Assembly: GCA_021827995.1 (NCBI GenBank) | Contig: JAKATK010000013.1 | Coordinates: 1 to 43,135 of the forward strand | Direction of reading: 5' to 3' | DNA length: 43,135 bases | DNA from: Microcaldota archaeon | GTDB lineage: Archaea > Micrarchaeota > Micrarchaeia > Micrarchaeales > Micrarchaeaceae | Notes under the pieces: generated by a model | The model's database searches: none | What the model was told of the DNA's origin: nothing | What the model saw: the letters and a program-made list of their open reading frames with translations, nothing else | Shown here: positions 1 to 7,369 of the stretch, piece after piece | Layout: every line of letters starts with the position of its first letter | Numbering within the stretch: the first letter of the stretch is position 1 | Program-made: the position numbers and the translations under genes

Positions 1-455
1 CGTGCAGATGCATACTCCGCATTGAGCCGCTTCATGGCCTCGATCCTATCAGCATATGCGGCTGCACGCTGCACGAGTTCCACCTGGTCCGCGAACCTGA
101 GCTCAGCTATTGCGCGCTCTATACTAAGCCAGACGTAACCCTCGTGCTCCTTGGATATCCTGACCGCAGTATGAGGATTCACGCCGGCTAGGAACATGAC
201 AAGCCTCTTGCTGACCTGGCTGCCACCGTCTATGTATGAGTACCTGCGCTCGTCCCGGAAGAATCTTTCTGGCTGCGCGTCTATGCCGGTCTCCTCGATC
301 AGCTCGCGCTTCGCCGCGTCGATGAGGCTCTCGCCATGCTCGACATGTCCCTTCGGGAAATCGAGCCAGCCGCCGGGGCGCTTCAGGAATAGGAAGCGCG
401 TGAGCTTTCCGGTGCGGCGATAAATGAGAACGCCTGCAGAGAGCACGGTCACCAT
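1..455 (-). CDS. Nudix hydrolase, Ap4A-hydrolase-like (3' end cut by window edge)
   Basis: A reading frame starts at ATG 455 and stays open to base 1, so the C-terminus is missing. A complete Nudix box is visible: GHVEHG, then E, seven residues, and RELIEETGI, which fits the GX5EX7REUXEEXGU consensus. The preceding WLDFPKGH resembles the WDFPKGH of asymmetrical diadenosine-tetraphosphate hydrolases, so cleavage of Ap4A or a similar dinucleotide is the likeliest activity (inference). ATG 455 lies 9 bases after the archaeosortase stop on the same strand, so the two are probably co-transcribed. A C-terminal helix rich in Ala, Glu and Arg follows the domain. Confidence 0.85.
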   Translation of the reverse strand, partial: MVTVLSAGVLIYRRTGKLTRFLFLKRPGGWLDFPKGHVEHGESLIDAAKRELIEETGIDAQPERFFRDERRYSYIDGGSQVSKRLVMFLAGVNPHTAVRISKEHEGYVWLSIERAIAELRFADQVELVQRAAAYADRIEAMKRLNAEYASA

Positions 456-464
456 TCCAACACG

Positions 465-2072
465 TCATATAGATGAAGCGACAGCATAACCGGCGCACAC
501 TGTAGGTGGCGCAATGATCCCGTACGGCCCTTCTGTGATCAAGTTGTACACTATGCTCTCAAAACTCTCAGATACGCCGGTGGCCGCACCGCATAAGGCG
601 CTGGAGCCGTTGGATGGCCCAACCGGCAGGTAAAACATGTACGCCGCATACGGGTATGACTTCGAGATTGTCGGTGCAACAAAGTACGTATAGTAGAATT
701 CCGCGCCGCCTGAATCCATGGTTCCGCTCTGCAGAACTATCCCGTTGATAAGCATCGTCAGGCCGGATTTTGTGATGTGACCGATGTCATTTGGCACGAA
801 GTTCGGTCCCGACGAATCGCCCGGAACGGCAAGTACGAACACTGAAGAGTTACCGCGAACGGTCGCGTTCGAGAGAGCGAACGACAAGGCGCTCTCAGCA
901 TAGTTAGAGGCGCTTATGTTTATGTCGCCAAGGAATGTTACGTTCATCTTAGCGCTCTCGAGCTGTGTGTAAACCATTGTCTGCGTAGCCGATATTTGGG
1001 TCGCGATGGGCTGTGGGGTTGCGAACGATACAGAAGGCAACGATAGGGTTAGCGATGCCAGGCCAATAAGGATAGCGATTGTTATCGGCAGCGCCATGGA
1101 GCGGGCCGCCGAGGCGATGACAGGCGCAGAGACGCCACCGGAGGCGCTTCTACCAGTAGACCAGCGCCTTATACTGAGGCCGTAGCGTGAGTATGACAGC
1201 ACGATTATTATGATAGCCGCATAGAAGAGCAGGACCCCGGCGAATGCGTGGAATGTGGTCAGCGCGGCGCTTATCCCGGAGGTCATCCACTGGTACGCGA
1301 TGTAGTACATGCGGCCGATGTTGAAGAGGAGCATGAGTGCTATTCCCGACGCGACCCACAACACCTTCCTAGCTATTCCGCCATCGAACAGGTAGGCCAG
1401 CGGGGCCAGCAGCATGGCCAGCGCTATGAAGAGGCCGAGATCGGTGCACGTGCTCGATATCGATATCGATGCGATCGAGCTCGATGATGATATTATCAGG
1501 CCATTATGGCCTACGGAAAGGCCCGAGAAGCGAAGAAGGCCGTAGACGAGCTGCGCATTCGACGCGGTGAACTGCCCGTTGAGCGATACTATTGGCAACA
1601 GTATTGCTGGTGACGCGAAGAGCGCGAACACGAGAGGGAAAATGAAACGCTTCAGGTTTGGAATACCGAATAGCACAAGGGCCATGGACGCCAGAAGCAA
1701 GGGTGACAGGAGTGCGTCAACCCTGTAGGTTATGAACGCGTAACCAAGGGCCAACCGCAGGTAGGAAAACAGGATCGCGTAGAGCGCGAACACTGCCAGG
1801 CCGGCTGCGATGCCAGAGCGACCTTTAGGCACGTAGAAACGCTCCTTGAGCGTGAACAGTATGGCCAACGGCAGCATCAGCATTACAACGGCTATGTAGC
1901 TCTCCGGATTGCTGTCACTTATCAGGAAGCTCGTCGCGCCAATGGACGGTGCGAAGCCTATAAGGAACGCAACTATCAGTGCTATGATTCCGGTGAGCTT
2001 GAAGCCGCTCCCAGTTTTTTTCTGCCTCCGCAATGGAGCACCTTTGTCCTCAGCCGAAATGGGCTTCATCAC
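465..2072 (-). CDS. Archaeosortase/exosortase family transpeptidase
   Basis: A 535-residue polytopic membrane protein. It has about eight hydrophobic segments up to residue 290, another near 330-345, and then about 190 residues of Ser/Thr-rich, probably extracellular sequence. The family's Cys-Arg-His triad is visible: C209 (SSTCTDLG), R254 (FNIGRMYY) and H275 (TTFHAFAG), each in or beside a membrane segment with the usual spacing. Family members cut C-terminal sorting signals such as PGF-CTERM and attach surface proteins to a lipid. The long C-terminal ectodomain is longer than in typical archaeosortases, and I do not recognise it. No protein in this window ends in an obvious sorting signal. 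A Nudix gene follows 9 bases downstream. Confidence 0.8.
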   Translation of the reverse strand: MMKPISAEDKGAPLRRQKKTGSGFKLTGIIALIVAFLIGFAPSIGATSFLISDSNPESYIAVVMLMLPLAILFTLKERFYVPKGRSGIAAGLAVFALYAILFSYLRLALGYAFITYRVDALLSPLLLASMALVLFGIPNLKRFIFPLVFALFASPAILLPIVSLNGQFTASNAQLVYGLLRFSGLSVGHNGLIISSSSSIASISISSTCTDLGLFIALAMLLAPLAYLFDGGIARKVLWVASGIALMLLFNIGRMYYIAYQWMTSGISAALTTFHAFAGVLLFYAAIIIIVLSYSRYGLSIRRWSTGRSASGGVSAPVIASAARSMALPITIAILIGLASLTLSLPSVSFATPQPIATQISATQTMVYTQLESAKMNVTFLGDINISASNYAESALSFALSNATVRGNSSVFVLAVPGDSSGPNFVPNDIGHITKSGLTMLINGIVLQSGTMDSGGAEFYYTYFVAPTISKSYPYAAYMFYLPVGPSNGSSALCGAATGVSESFESIVYNLITEGPYGIIAPPTVCAGYAVASSI

Positions 2073-2075
2073 ATC

Positions 2076-2402
2076 TCAGTAGTTACTCTTCTCCTCATCG
2101 GACACCGATACTTCCAGTCGAAGTAATAAATAACGTTGTGTGGGGCGGCGCGGCCATGCGGAGTGCCCACTTGGCGCCGTGCCAAGCCAGGAGCCGATCA
2201 TCACGGCGTGGAGGTTAGCTTCTGCGATCTTCAGCGCGGCATTTCTATCTCTGCCTCTTACGTGGGCGCCTGCACCGATGTCGATCAGGTGGGATTCTGT
2301 CCATGCATTGCCGGCAGCGGCAGCGCACACGGGTGCGTTATGCAGTTGATTGTGCGTGCGCGCGTTAACATCGACGCCGATTTCTAGGTGCAGCGCTGCC
2401 AC
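2076..2402 (-). pseudogene. Ankyrin-repeat gene remnant
   Basis: The minus strand carries a 108-codon open frame (GTG start) matching the ankyrin repeat pattern: GVDVNARTHN, then LHNAPVCAAAAGNAW, then HLIDIGA, and a second unit with VRGRDRNAALKIAEAN. It amounts to about two degraded repeats. The first half-repeat is missing and the tail after SWLG looks non-coding. No promoter fits: the AT-rich site directly beside its GTG is the archease TATA box. Ile is mostly ATC, unlike the ATA-rich neighbours, which suggests a foreign origin. I read it as the remains of a larger ankyrin gene, although a short expressed protein cannot be excluded. Confidence 0.45.
2124..2133 (-). promoter_or_regulatory. 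Candidate TATA box for the archaeosortase operon
   Basis: TTATTTATTA on the minus strand, centred about 56 bases before ATG 2072, which would give a leader of roughly 30 bases. It is the only AT-rich stretch near this start. Confidence 0.35.
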
Positions 2403-2411
2403 CTTAAATAG
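2403..2411 (+). promoter_or_regulatory. TATA box for archease operon
   Basis: CTTAAATAG, about 55 bases before ATG 2465. It probably drives archease, nth, dph6, the aminotransferase and tRNA-Val, since no comparable site occurs between those genes. Confidence 0.5.
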
Positions 2412-2464
2412 TTTTCAGTTGAGTATTTCGACGGGACTCGGCAGGGCTGCGCCAGGTGGCGTAT

Positions 2465-2917
2465 ATGGTTAAGGGCAGTAAACACGGGTACAGGTATTTC
2501 AGGCATACCGCTGACGTGGAGTTCAGGGCTTATGGCGATACGCTGGAGGAGGCGTTCAGCAACGCAGCGCTCGCGCTGTTCAACACCATAGCAGACATAC
2601 GTCGCGTCAAAAGACAGGGGACCGGGGACATACGCGCGACCGTACTGGCTTCTTCCAATAGCGTGGAGGACCTGCTCTGGAGGACGCTGCAGAACGCGCT
2701 CTCGATAGGGGACGCGGATGGCCTGTTCTTTTATGCCGTTGATTCGCTGGAAATAAAAACAATGGCCGATGGTAGCTACAGGCTGCGCGCAAGGCTGGTC
2801 GGCAAGACGGCTGCCGCGGACACAGGCAGGCTCGACGTGAAGGGCGTATCCAAGTATGACATGCACATACGCAAGTTCCAGGGCGGTTTAGCAGCGAGCG
2901 CGGTGTTGGACGTTTAG
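2465..2917 (+). CDS. Archease, tRNA-ligase cofactor protein
   Basis: A 150-residue protein with the archease signature: RHTADVEFRAYGDTLEEAF near the N-terminus (metal-binding D17), a DLLWRTL segment in the middle and the end VKGVSKYDMHIRK. Archeases are small metal-binding proteins that activate the RtcB RNA ligase used in tRNA splicing and RNA repair. That role suits the adjacent tRNA-Val, which appears to contain an intron. ATG 2465 is chosen because AGGTGG lies about 6 bases upstream. A GTG at 2456 would add three residues. nth begins 5 bases after the stop. Confidence 0.9.
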   Translation: MVKGSKHGYRYFRHTADVEFRAYGDTLEEAFSNAALALFNTIADIRRVKRQGTGDIRATVLASSNSVEDLLWRTLQNALSIGDADGLFFYAVDSLEIKTMADGSYRLRARLVGKTAAADTGRLDVKGVSKYDMHIRKFQGGLAASAVLDV

Positions 2918-2922
2918 GGCGA

Positions 2923-3603
2923 ATGGGTTTTGGTGGTGCCGTGTCGTACAACGCAAACTTTGCAGGCATTGTGCTGCGCAGACTGAAGCGAAGGTATGGG
3001 AACCAGATGCGCACGTCACTGGACCACACGAACCCATGGCAACTTCTCGTAGCGACAATACTGTCGGCGCAGACGCAGGACGCCCGGGTAAATGTCGTTA
3101 CGCCGGGGCTCTTCAGGAGGTTCAATGGCGTCGACAAGTTCGCCAGGAGCAGGCCTGCTGACCTCTATCCGTACATAAAGTCAATCGGCTTGTACAAGGG
3201 CAAGGCGAGGAGCATAGTTGGCGCGGCGAGGGCCATCGTGGAAGAGCACGGCGGCTTGGTGCCGAAGAGCATAGCGGAACTGGACCGGCTGCCGGGCGTT
3301 GGAAGGAAGACAGCTAACGTGGTCCTGTCGAACGGTTTCGGCATAAATGATGGCATAGCGATAGACACGCACTGCACGGTCGTGGCCAACAGGCTCGGTC
3401 TCACGCGCAGCAGGCATCCGGAAGTGATAGAGCGTGATCTAATGCGTGTTTTCGACCACAATGAGTGGAGCAACGTCTCGCTCCTGTTCATAGCCCTTGG
3501 CAGGGACGTGTGCACCAAGAGGGCCAAGCACTGCGAGGGCTGCGTCCTCAACGATGTGTGCCCTTCGAGCACCGTTAGGCGTGACAGGGCTCGTACGAGG
3601 TGA
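2923..3603 (+). CDS. nth: Endonuclease III, DNA glycosylase/AP lyase
   Basis: A 226-residue HhH-GPD base-excision repair enzyme that removes oxidised pyrimidines and nicks at abasic sites. The helix-hairpin-helix LPGVGRKTANVVL contains the catalytic lysine K129, and the catalytic aspartate is D148 in IAIDTHC. The 4Fe-4S cluster ligands C197, C204, C207 and C213 have the exact C-X6-C-X2-C-X5-C spacing of E. coli Nth. Length is normal for the family. An in-frame GTG at 2941, preceded by GGTGGT, is an alternative start. The gene is packed tightly between archease and dph6. Confidence 0.93.
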   Translation: MGFGGAVSYNANFAGIVLRRLKRRYGNQMRTSLDHTNPWQLLVATILSAQTQDARVNVVTPGLFRRFNGVDKFARSRPADLYPYIKSIGLYKGKARSIVGAARAIVEEHGGLVPKSIAELDRLPGVGRKTANVVLSNGFGINDGIAIDTHCTVVANRLGLTRSRHPEVIERDLMRVFDHNEWSNVSLLFIALGRDVCTKRAKHCEGCVLNDVCPSSTVRRDRARTR

Positions 3604-3607
3604 CACG

Positions 3608-4282
3608 ATGCGGGCGTGCCTATTCAGCGGCGGCAAGGACTCGACACTGGCGCTTCACATGTCGGAAGAGGCAGGTAGGCGGGTCGACCTGCTCGTGACG
3701 CTAATACCGAGGAGCGAGTTCAGCTACATGTTCCACAGACCGAACGTGGAGCTAACCGGGCTGCAGGCCGAGGCTCTAGGCATGAAGCACGAGATGGTGC
3801 CCACGCCTGGAGAGAAGGAAGCCGAGCTGGCTGACCTGGAGCGCGCGCTCCGCGACCTGGGAGTCGACGAACTGGTAACTGGAGCGATAGCGAGCATATA
3901 TCAGAAGAATAGGGTCGACGCGCTGTGCGCCGGACTCGGCATCGTGCACGAGGCGCCGCTCTGGGGCATGGACCAAGTGGCAGAGATCAGGGAGGTGGCT
4001 GCACGCATGAACGCGATCATAACTCGCACAGCGGCGGATGGACTCGACGAAGGCATGCTTGGTAAGAGGATAGACGACGCGATGGTGGAAAGGCTTATTA
4101 AGTTGCGCGAGAGGTATAAGATAAACGTGTCTTTCGAGGGCGGCGAGGCAGAGACCTTCGTCCTCGATGCACCGATGTTCAGGAAGTGCATCGGCGTGGT
4201 GCGCGCACATGTAGTGATGAGCGGCCAGGCTGGCACCTATGTAATCGATGAGGCTAGGCTCGAGGGCAAGAAGCATGATTGA
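3608..4282 (+). CDS. dph6: Diphthine-ammonia ligase
   Basis: A 224-residue ATP-pyrophosphatase that amidates diphthine on elongation factor 2, the last step of diphthamide synthesis. The PP-loop SGGKDS is at residues 7-12, and the family signature FEGGEAETFVLDAP at 176-189. An upstream in-frame start at 3497 is rejected: it would run inside nth, while ATG 3608 has a GGTGA ribosome site that overlaps the nth stop and lies 4 bases away. Its own stop overlaps the next start by 8 bases, so translation is probably coupled. Confidence 0.9.
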   Translation: MRACLFSGGKDSTLALHMSEEAGRRVDLLVTLIPRSEFSYMFHRPNVELTGLQAEALGMKHEMVPTPGEKEAELADLERALRDLGVDELVTGAIASIYQKNRVDALCAGLGIVHEAPLWGMDQVAEIREVAARMNAIITRTAADGLDEGMLGKRIDDAMVERLIKLRERYKINVSFEGGEAETFVLDAPMFRKCIGVVRAHVVMSGQAGTYVIDEARLEGKKHD

Positions 4283-5489
4283 CATTTTCTCCAAGAGGAG
4301 CGCGTTTGCCACGAACCCGATAAGGGAGGAGGACACCGCAGCGGAGCACTTGGAGCGCGAAGGCACGCACGTGATAAGGCTGAACACCGGCGACCCGGCC
4401 GTTTACATGCCTACGCCGCGCTACATCATAGACGCATACGTCAGGGCGCTGCAGGAGGGCAGGACCTCGTACTCCAGGTCTGAGGGCATAGTCGCACTCG
4501 CAGACGCGGTCGCGCATAGGTACTCGAGGATGTACGGCGTAGACTTCGGAGGCGATGCCGTAGTAGTGACGCAGGGCATATCGGAGGGCTTGGGCATAAT
4601 CAACAGCGCGCTAATAGACGAGGGCGACCGTGCCTGCATCTTCAGGCCGTACTACCCCGCTTACATGACAAACCTGCGACTTGCTGGCGGCGAGACTGTC
4701 AGGTGCGGCTACAACGAGGATTCCGGCTGGAGCATAGACACGGACGAAGTGGAAAAGGCGCTCGGGCAAGCTGGGGGTGTGATCAAGTACATGCTGATCA
4801 CTAACCCGAACAACCCGACAGGCACTGTGCTGGGGCGCGACGTGCTCAGCGAGCTCGTGGACATAGCGAACGACCATGAGTTGCTCATCATGAGCGATGA
4901 GATATACGATGAGATAGTGTTCAACGGTGCTTCCTTCACGAGCATCGCACAGCTGGCGCGCGGAGTGCCGCACGTAATACTCAACGGCGTCTCCAAGAAC
5001 TTCGACGCTACGGGCTTCAGGATAGGCTTCATCGTTGTGCCGGAGCAGGATGAGACTTCGCTGGCATTGAGGCAGAAGTTCCTGGACTACGTGCGTGTCA
5101 GGCTGTCGGCGAACACTCCGGCAGAATACGCGTGCGCCGAGGCGCTCAACAACGTGGCAGAGCACACAAGGGCGACTAAGGCGATGGTGGCGGAGATACA
5201 GGACAGGGTGAACTACTCCGTAGACCTGCTCGAGGAGAACGAGTACATGAGCGTGGTAAGGCCGGAGGGCGCGTTCTACGCGTTCCCACGACTGGACCTG
5301 TCCAGCCTCGCATTCCAGAGCGACACAGAGTTCGTGAGGGGGCTCCTGGACGAGGAGCACGTGCAGATAACGAGGGGCTCCGGCTTCGGCGAACCGTCTC
5401 ACATAAGGCTGGTCTGCCTGCCACCGAAAGAGATATTAGGCGACGCGATAAACAGGATAAACAGTTTCTGCAGCAGGCACGCGAGGTAA
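4275..5489 (+). CDS. PLP-dependent aminotransferase, class I/II
   Basis: A 404-residue fold-type I aminotransferase. Visible motifs are NPNNPTG (177-183), SDEIYDEI (207-214, with D208 facing the PLP nitrogen and Y211), the Schiff-base lysine K241 in GVSKNFDATGFR, and a C-terminal HIRLV supplying the carboxylate-binding Arg. The sequence resembles alanine/aspartate-type enzymes, but substrate cannot be decided from it. ATG 4275 is chosen over 4248 because it overlaps the dph6 stop by 8 bases in the style of coupled genes. tRNA-Val begins 2 bases after the stop codon. Confidence 0.88.
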   Translation: MIDIFSKRSAFATNPIREEDTAAEHLEREGTHVIRLNTGDPAVYMPTPRYIIDAYVRALQEGRTSYSRSEGIVALADAVAHRYSRMYGVDFGGDAVVVTQGISEGLGIINSALIDEGDRACIFRPYYPAYMTNLRLAGGETVRCGYNEDSGWSIDTDEVEKALGQAGGVIKYMLITNPNNPTGTVLGRDVLSELVDIANDHELLIMSDEIYDEIVFNGASFTSIAQLARGVPHVILNGVSKNFDATGFRIGFIVVPEQDETSLALRQKFLDYVRVRLSANTPAEYACAEALNNVAEHTRATKAMVAEIQDRVNYSVDLLEENEYMSVVRPEGAFYAFPRLDLSSLAFQSDTEFVRGLLDEEHVQITRGSGFGEPSHIRLVCLPPKEILGDAINRINSFCSRHAR

Positions 5490-5490
5490 G

Positions 5491-5576
5491 GAGCCCGTGG
5501 TCCAACGGTATGATGCCAAGCTAACGCGCATAAGCCTTACACGCTGGAGATCGGAGTTCAACTCTCCGCGGGCTCA
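5491..5576 (+). tRNA. tRNA-Val(UAC), probably with a 14-15 base intron
   Basis: The acceptor stem GAGCCCG/CGGGCTC with A73, a D-arm of GTGGTCCAACGG type and a T-arm CGGAG-TTCAACT-CTCCG give an 86-base gene without encoded CCA. The anticodon loop CTTACAC places UAC at 5538-5540. The 3' stem strand GCTGG pairs only if about 15 bases (5519-5533) are removed, giving CCAGC/GCTGG; a 14-base cut after 5521 gives CAAGC instead. Either way the intron lies in the anticodon stem and not at the usual 37/38 position. I could not draw a perfect bulge-helix-bulge. The gene begins 2 bases after the aminotransferase stop, so it may be processed from that mRNA. Confidence 0.75.
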
Positions 5577-5637
5577 TCCTCGCGTCCCTGATGACAAATC
5601 AGCGTTCGAGGGCGGGGCTAACGGCCGCATGAAGCAT
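5529..5637 (+). repeat. Direct repeat, copy 1 (attachment-site-like)
   Basis: Begins in the anticodon arm of tRNA-Val (CATAAGCCTTACACG) and runs 61 bases past the tRNA. It matches 6457-6565 with four substitutions. Confidence 0.85.
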
Positions 5638-5742
5638 CGCGGGGGCCTTGGCGCACTTTGCAACATCGAATCTGGGGGATTCTGTCGCTCCACGGTAGAG
5701 AGCGTTCAAATTCCGATATTCTGCTACAAATAATTCGAGAGC

Positions 5743-5750
5743 TTATAAAA
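5743..5750 (+). promoter_or_regulatory. TATA box of the doc gene
   Basis: TTATAAAA, ending 30 bases before ATG 5780. The spacing predicts an essentially leaderless mRNA. The region around it is clearly more AT-rich than the flanking genes. Confidence 0.6.
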
Positions 5751-5779
5751 ACTTCAGATCCCATACAGTCTTGACCTGC

Positions 5780-6140
5780 ATGGAGACGAAGTACCCTACC
5801 GTTGAAGACATAATCGAGATAAACAAGGAGGTCGGACTGAGGGGGGGTCCTGATTAACGAGAACAACCTGGAGTTCACGCTTGAGCAAGCTAAAAACGCG
5901 AAACGCCTGGAAGCAAAAGCTGCAGTTATTCTTCAGGGAATAATACGGGGGCATCCGTTCGTGGACGGTAACAAAAGAACGGCATTTGTGGCGATGGAAT
6001 TATTCCTTGAGCTGAACGGAAAGGCGCTGGAACACAGCAAGGCAGACGAATTACTCATGGAAAGGGTTTTATATGATGTCGCGGAGAATAGGATAAGCAA
6101 GGAATCGCTGGTATCAATCTTAAAGGAACTGATGAAATGA
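5780..6140 (+). pseudogene. doc: Fic/Doc family toxin with frameshift in a run of seven G
   Basis: The first frame reads METKYPTVEDIIEINKEVGL and stops at TAA shortly after a run of seven G at 5841-5847. Removing one G joins it to VLINENN and onward, ending at TGA 6138-6140. The repaired protein is about 118 residues, normal for Doc. It contains the complete Fic motif HPFVDGNKRTA, whose family transfers phosphate or AMP onto target proteins; Doc phosphorylates EF-Tu. The gene is therefore inactivated, phase-variable through the G run, or affected by a sequencing error. No Phd-like antitoxin is visible upstream. It lies inside the repeat-bounded element, and its stop overlaps the next start. 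Confidence 0.75.
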
Positions 6141-6259
6141 TAGACGAGCAACACCGGAAGATGATTGGCGCGATAACGCTAAGGTGGAATAGGCTCATTA
6201 GGTGGCTTGCCGATGAGAGGCTCGCACAGGAGCGGGCGAAGCTCAAGGCTAGGCAGTAA
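6137..6259 (+). CDS. Small basic helical protein downstream of doc, unknown function
   Basis: A 40-residue frame whose ATG overlaps the doc stop in the sequence ATGA, a strong sign of coupled translation. The sequence starts MIDEQHRKMIGAITLRW and continues as a charged, probably helical stretch ending KLKARQ. I do not recognise a family. Its position makes a role with the toxin possible, for example as an unusual antitoxin placed second. That is inference; Doc antitoxins normally precede the toxin. Confidence 0.4.
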   Translation: MIDEQHRKMIGAITLRWNRLIRWLADERLAQERAKLKARQ

Positions 6260-6456
6260 CTAGTTCTATGGCAAGCGCCGCAGGGCTCTGTCCCTGCGCA
6301 GTTCTGATTCACGCAAAACTGAACGCCGCCGCTTTATAAGGATTGATGTGCATTGGTTATTGAAAATCCGGTGTTCGGATTACCAAAAACGCTTGGAACA
6401 TGGTGCCATGACTATGGGCTTGAAAACCGGAAGCTGCCTCGCAGGAGCCAGGGTTC

Positions 6457-6565
6457 CATAAGCCTTACACGCTTGAGATTGGAGTTCGACTCTCCGCGGG
6501 CTCATCATCGCGTCCCTGATGACAAATCAGCGTTCGAGGGCGGGGCTAACGGCCGCATGAAGCAT
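6457..6565 (+). repeat. Direct repeat, copy 2: tRNA-Val 3'-half fragment
   Basis: Matches 5529-5637 except for four substitutions (CTGG to CTTG, ATCGG to ATTGG, TTCAA to TTCGA, CATCC to CATCA). There is no acceptor 5' strand or D-arm upstream, so it is not a functional tRNA. Its stem strand GCTTG pairs perfectly with CAAGC (5517-5521) in the intact tRNA's 5' half, which would suit a displaced original 3' end. The T-stem, by contrast, pairs better in copy 1. Confidence 0.8.
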
Positions 6566-6588
6566 GGCTGGACTGGAGCCCTGGCATT

Positions 6589-6720
6589 CTACTTCTGGGC
6601 GTACTTGAACCAGATATAGACGGTAAGCACGGTATCGCAGAACAGGCAGAGAGGACAAGTGCAGTTGCGACAATAACCCCATAGACGTTTCAAGCACAGA
6701 AAAGAACAGAAGTACGGCAT
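6589..6720 (-). CDS. Possible Cys-rich small membrane protein
   Basis: A 43-codon frame, start ATG 6720, stop TAG 6589. It holds seven cysteines, mostly in CRNCTCPLCLFC, followed by a hydrophobic stretch VLTVYIWF and a basic end. The pattern could be a metal-binding knuckle with one membrane segment. There is no clear promoter or ribosome site and no family I recognise, so chance is a real alternative. Confidence 0.25.
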   Translation of the reverse strand: MPYFCSFLCLKRLWGYCRNCTCPLCLFCDTVLTVYIWFKYAQK

Positions 6721-7369
6721 CTCGAGTATGGTATTCAGTGCATAAATCTACAGCAGGCTCTGACAGGCTAGCCTGAAGGAAAGTTTGATCTTGCTCTTCT
6801 GGTAATATGTTCTGCGCGTTCTGCACATCTGTTACAGTCGGAGGTTGAACGTTGCAATACTGCTCCGGCAAGCGTGAGCTTGCGCTTAGCACTTGGATAT
6901 TCAGGCACCAGATTTGTTAATCGTGCCAGTGGATTTGGTCGAAGAAAAGGTAGTGTATAGAGCTTCATGCGCAGAAATCAAGGAGGCACATGGCTGCATG
7001 TTTTCATGGACGCATCTGCGCATAAAAATGGCCGCTAACGCCACATTGGCGCGAAAAATGCTACGAACATTTTCTAGCTCGTTTGTAAAGCTGCGGGCTT
7101 AGGTACGGTCTCGGTTATACTTAGGAATCATCGATAGGACAAATGGAGGCGCGCGAAGTCGACAACGACTACGCGGTCATAAGTTAGGTGCAAGGAAAAA
7201 GCCGTGTGAGTACATCGCGTTTGACAAGAGCGAAAAGTGGGCTGCAAAACAGTTTGCAACAAACGCAAGTTCCGGGCTTTAGCAGCTATATTTTAAGGCA
7301 GCTGATGATGGCTCTTAAAACTCACGGAACGATGCCATGATACAGCGTGACATGCTGTTGCGTGCCGTA
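6721..7369. other. 650 bases with no convincing gene
   Basis: Short open frames occur on both strands (plus 6893-7102, minus 6768-6968), but none has a promoter, ribosome site or recognisable domain. The plus strand shows disconnected coding-like fragments in different frames, for example GKKPCEYIAFDKSEKW near 7190-7240, which could be remains of a decayed gene. Confidence 0.4.

Larger units (their letters stand above)
5529..6565. mobile_element. Small integrated element with Fic/Doc toxin in the tRNA-Val 3' end
   Basis: The tRNA-Val 3' part plus 61 downstream bases occurs twice in direct orientation, at 5529-5637 and 6457-6565, with 4 differences in 109 bases. The first copy completes an intact tRNA; the second has no 5' half. 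This is the usual footprint of an element that integrates into a tRNA gene and restores it. The repeat-to-repeat unit is 928 bases and carries a Doc-like toxin gene and a 40-codon gene. No integrase is present, so the element is a remnant, was mobilised in trans, or arose by another route such as tandem duplication. Confidence 0.7.

Noticed and set aside
2136-2387. Plus-strand frames between the archaeosortase and archease
   Set aside because: They are antisense to the ankyrin remnant and show no domain of their own.
5577-5637. Possible C/D box RNA after tRNA-Val (CTGATGA present)
   Set aside because: A C-like box is present, but no matching D, C' or D' boxes at proper spacing; the same sequence in the second repeat is explained by duplication.
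5668-5682. Inverted repeat GAATC-N5-GATTC upstream of doc as a toxin operator
   Set aside because: Five-base arms are too short to distinguish from chance, and it is about 60 bases from the TATA box.
6527-6892. Minus-strand 121-codon frame
   Set aside because: Composition looks random, it runs through the tRNA-derived repeat, and it has no start context.
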